From CAZMCH01 sp964564735 (lineage in GTDB: Bacteria; Poribacteria; DTPJ01): a stretch of DNA of 64,000 nucleotides. Numbering within the stretch: position 1 is the first letter of the stretch; each line of letters begins with the position of its first letter. Below the pieces are notes generated by a model. It had not been told where the DNA came from. It worked only from the letters and a program-made list of their open reading frames with translations, and ran no database searches. Of this stretch, positions 61,998 through 64,000 are shown in pieces. The DNA lies in NCBI GenBank assembly GCA_964564735.1, contig CAZMCH010000001.1, positions 62,001-126,000 on the forward strand, given 5' to 3'. The position numbers and the translations under genes were made by a program.

Positions 61998-62882
61998 TTA
62001 TTCAGGATAAATCGGAGTTCCTGTATTCTGGGTTAGCTTGCGAAATTCTGTTGTTAGCTTTTGTGTTATCTCTCCGGGCTGACCATCACCTATAATCCTG
62101 CCATCAACCATAACAACTGGAATAACTTCTGCTGCTGTTCCCGTAAGGAAACACTCATCAGAAACATAAACCTCATAGCGATTGAATATCTTTTCTTCAA
62201 CATTCATCCCTATTTTACGTGCTATCTCCATAACCGCATCTCTTGTTATGCCTTCTAGTGCGCCAATATAAGTTGGAGGCGTATAAAGCGAACCATTTTT
62301 GATTATAAAGATATTATCGCCAGTGCATTCAACAACGTAACCATCAGAATTAAGCATGATCGCTTCTATAACATTGCCATTTTTTGCCTCAATTTTGGCA
62401 AGAATATTGTTGAGGTAATTAAGAGATTTTATTCTTGGATTTAATGCTTCGGGAACATTCCTTCTTGTCGGGACTGTTATAACATTCAGACCATTTTTAT
62501 AAAACTGCTCATCATAAAGAACGATTTTATCGGTAATTATAAATACAAATCCCTCTTTACTACATTTATCTGGGTCCAAACCAAGATCGCCGACTCCTCT
62601 TGTTACAACAGCCCTGATATATGCGTCACTCAGCTTGTTGAGTCTGAGAGTTTCCAATATTTTCTCTTTCATTTCATCAATGCTTAGTGGAATTTTTAAG
62701 CGTATTACCTTTGCTGAATCATAAAGCCTTTGTAGATGCTCATCAAGCCTGAAAACCCTACCATTATAAGACCTTATTCCTTCAAATACACCGTCTCCAT
62801 AAAGCAATCCATGATCAAATACAGAGACTTTTGCCTCTTCTTTTGGAACAAAATCGCCATTTAGATATATCAATAGACTCAT
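61998..62882 (-). CDS. ilvE: Class IV aminotransferase, branched-chain type
   Basis: The 294-residue PLP-fold-IV protein has LIYLNGDFVPKEEAKVSVFDHG, LLYGDGVFEGIRSYNGRVFRL, PRIKSLNYLNNILAKIEA with the PLP lysine, EAIMLNSDGYVVECTGDNIFI and ECFLTGTAAEVIPVV. These are standard for branched-chain aminotransferases, which reversibly transaminate Leu, Ile and Val. D-amino acid aminotransferases and aminodeoxychorismate lyases share the fold, but the G-x-x-F-E-G-I-R segment favours BCAT. It lies between lolD (35 bp) and mcsAB (19 bp), so it is likely in the same transcript. Confidence 0.9.
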   Translation of the reverse strand: MSLLIYLNGDFVPKEEAKVSVFDHGLLYGDGVFEGIRSYNGRVFRLDEHLQRLYDSAKVIRLKIPLSIDEMKEKILETLRLNKLSDAYIRAVVTRGVGDLGLDPDKCSKEGFVFIITDKIVLYDEQFYKNGLNVITVPTRRNVPEALNPRIKSLNYLNNILAKIEAKNGNVIEAIMLNSDGYVVECTGDNIFIIKNGSLYTPPTYIGALEGITRDAVMEIARKIGMNVEEKIFNRYEVYVSDECFLTGTAAEVIPVVMVDGRIIGDGQPGEITQKLTTEFRKLTQNTGTPIYPE

Positions 62883-62917
62883 TTTTCCCTTGTAGAAAGG
62901 ACGGAAGCACCCGCCTT

Positions 62918-63637
62918 CTAATCTCCTTTCAAAATCTCCACTTTCCCATCAGTTAATTTGATAATTCTGTCTGCTCTTTCTGCCAAGCTTTCATTATGTG
63001 TAACAATAATGAAAGTTTGATTCATTTTTTCGTTTAATTTATACAAAAGTTCGTGTATTGCTTCTCCTGTTATTCTATCAAGGTTACCAGTAGGTTCATC
63101 TGCCAATACAACATTCGGATTATTAACCAAAGCCCTAGCCACAGCAACTCTCTGTTGCTCACCGCCCGAGAGTTCAGAAGGGCGATGGTGTTCCCTACCA
63201 TTAAGACCGACGGTCTGAAGAAGTTCTTTTGCTAAACCAAATGCTTTATCCTTGCTTTCATTGGCGATCAAGATTGGCATCATGACGTTTTCAATAGCAC
63301 TAAATTCCGGTAATAGATGATGAAACTGAAAGACAAAGCCGATCTCTCGATTACGAAATTGTGCCAAGTTTTTATCATTAAGGCTAAAAATATCCTGATC
63401 TTGATAAAAAACCGTCCCACTTGTTGGACGATCTAAAGTGCCTAATAGATTAAGCAAAGTTGTTTTTCCTGAACCAGAAGCCCCAACAATTGTTATAATT
63501 TCGCCCTTCTTGACGGTTATATCTATGCCTTGCAATACCTGCAGTTCATTTTGACCACTTTTATATGATTTACATAATTCAACAGTTTTTAGGCATATAT
63601 TATCGTTTTTTCCCGTTTCAAGCACCTTATTTTCCAT
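62918..63637 (-). CDS. lolD: Lipoprotein-releasing ABC transporter ATP-binding protein LolD
   Basis: The 239-residue ATPase has Walker A VGASGSGKTTLLNLLG, Q-loop FVFQFHHLLPEFSAIENV (the LPEF form is typical of LolD), signature LSGGEQQRVAVARAL and Walker B VVLADEPTGNLD. It drives release of outer-membrane lipoproteins from the inner membrane together with the LolC/E permease encoded immediately upstream. An earlier ATG at 63673 overlaps the permease gene; the ATG at 63637 with GGGG 5 nt ahead is preferred. Confidence 0.93.
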   Translation of the reverse strand: MENKVLETGKNDNICLKTVELCKSYKSGQNELQVLQGIDITVKKGEIITIVGASGSGKTTLLNLLGTLDRPTSGTVFYQDQDIFSLNDKNLAQFRNREIGFVFQFHHLLPEFSAIENVMMPILIANESKDKAFGLAKELLQTVGLNGREHHRPSELSGGEQQRVAVARALVNNPNVVLADEPTGNLDRITGEAIHELLYKLNEKMNQTFIIVTHNESLAERADRIIKLTDGKVEILKGD

Positions 63638-63650
63638 TGTTACCCCATAC

Positions 63651-64000
63651 TTATTCGTATCTAAGAGCCTCAACAGGTCGCATTATAGATGCCCGCCATG
63701 CAGGATATAGCGTAGCAAGCCAGCATATCAATAATGATGAAATATTAACGAATATAACGAAATACCAGTTTATCTCTGCTGGCAATCTGTTTATCTGATA
63801 AACATTCCCTGGGATCCTGATTGGAAGCCAAGTTTCCAAAGACCAGCATATAAAAACGCCAAGTAATGTCCCGATAAGAGAACCGATAACGCCTATAAGT
63901 GTTCCTTCAAAGGTAAATATAGACCAGATACTTTTTTGTGTTGCACCCATAGACTTTAATATGCCGATCTCTTTGGTCTTTTCCATAACCATCATTATCA
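63651..64000 (-). CDS. LolC/LolE-family permease, C-terminal part (truncated by window)
   Basis: The frame is open to the right edge, so the 5' part of the gene is outside the window. The visible 116 codons form the last FtsX-like domain: VMEKTKEIGILKSMGATQ (the EIGILKSMG motif of MacB/LolC/E permeases), then helices SIFTFEGTLIGVIGSLIGTL and FVIFVNISSLLICWL, ending LYPAWRASIMRPVEALRYE, the characteristic PxxAxxxxPxxALR end. It forms the membrane part of the lipoprotein-release system with LolD. The lolD start codon follows 13 bp after the stop. Confidence 0.92.
   Translation of the reverse strand, partial: IMMVMEKTKEIGILKSMGATQKSIWSIFTFEGTLIGVIGSLIGTLLGVFICWSLETWLPIRIPGNVYQINRLPAEINWYFVIFVNISSLLICWLATLYPAWRASIMRPVEALRYE

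Overview
The window is AT-rich bacterial DNA (about 35-38% G+C by eye) from an organism with an outer membrane: BamA, Skp/OmpH, LpxD, Lol transporter parts, a type II secretin and lipoprotein/Sec signal peptides are all present. Gene content (many Gfo/Idh/MocA oxidoreductases, uroporphyrinogen-decarboxylase-like proteins, TIM-barrel sugar isomerases, LamG-like secreted proteins, a sialidase-like protein, ClpC with an arginine kinase) suits an uncultured heterotroph of the Poribacteria / FCB-PVC neighbourhood. That placement is inference; no rRNA or tRNA gene was seen.

Layout. 1-8.6 kb (+): end of a large secreted protein, a SUMF1-fold protein, an FmdB zinc ribbon, a cation-efflux transporter, a solute-binding protein next to an NtrY/NtrC-like two-component pair, and a secreted beta-sandwich protein. 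8.7-21.6 kb (-): sugar oxidoreductases and isomerases, an AIR-synthase-like protein, a four-domain sulfur-transfer oxidoreductase, an L,D-transpeptidase, adenylosuccinate lyase and a GNAT-URO-D fusion. 21.8-30.3 kb (mixed): FliA-type sigma factor, SGNH hydrolase, 13-repeat Ycf48-like protein, two tandem paralogous secreted proteins, an archaeal-type thymidylate-synthase-like protein, DapA and a lipoprotein. 30.3-41.9 kb (-): thiamine salvage, a secreted protein of unknown function, a sialidase-like protein, class-I amidotransferase, LamG protein, nucleoside hydrolase, URO-D, double MBL protein, TIM-barrel isomerase and nitrilase. 42.2-45.9 kb (+): helical periplasmic protein and GspC/GspD-like genes. 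45.9-64 kb (-): one long envelope-biogenesis run.

The most notable finding is in that last run. An almost gapless gene string starting at lpxD continues through a polysaccharide deacetylase, a UbiA prenyltransferase, a polysaccharide pyruvyl transferase and a PHP phosphoesterase. It ends with three archaeal-type membrane-lipid genes: digeranylgeranylglyceryl phosphate synthase (UbiA family), a ferredoxin-fused geranylgeranyl reductase, and geranylgeranylglyceryl phosphate synthase. A lipid A gene and the archaeal ether-lipid core pathway thus appear to share one operon, suggesting a mixed or modified membrane. Upstream in the same orientation lie lolC/E-lolD, an aminotransferase, a fused McsA-McsB arginine kinase, clpC, bamA and skp.

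Other points of interest: a shared short C-terminal tail (K-[LI]-x-x-x-W-x-x-[IL]-K) on four secreted proteins, apparent joint loss of UVR motifs in ClpC and McsA-McsB, several domain fusions, a dispersed ATAGAACGC repeat, and several extragenic palindromes.
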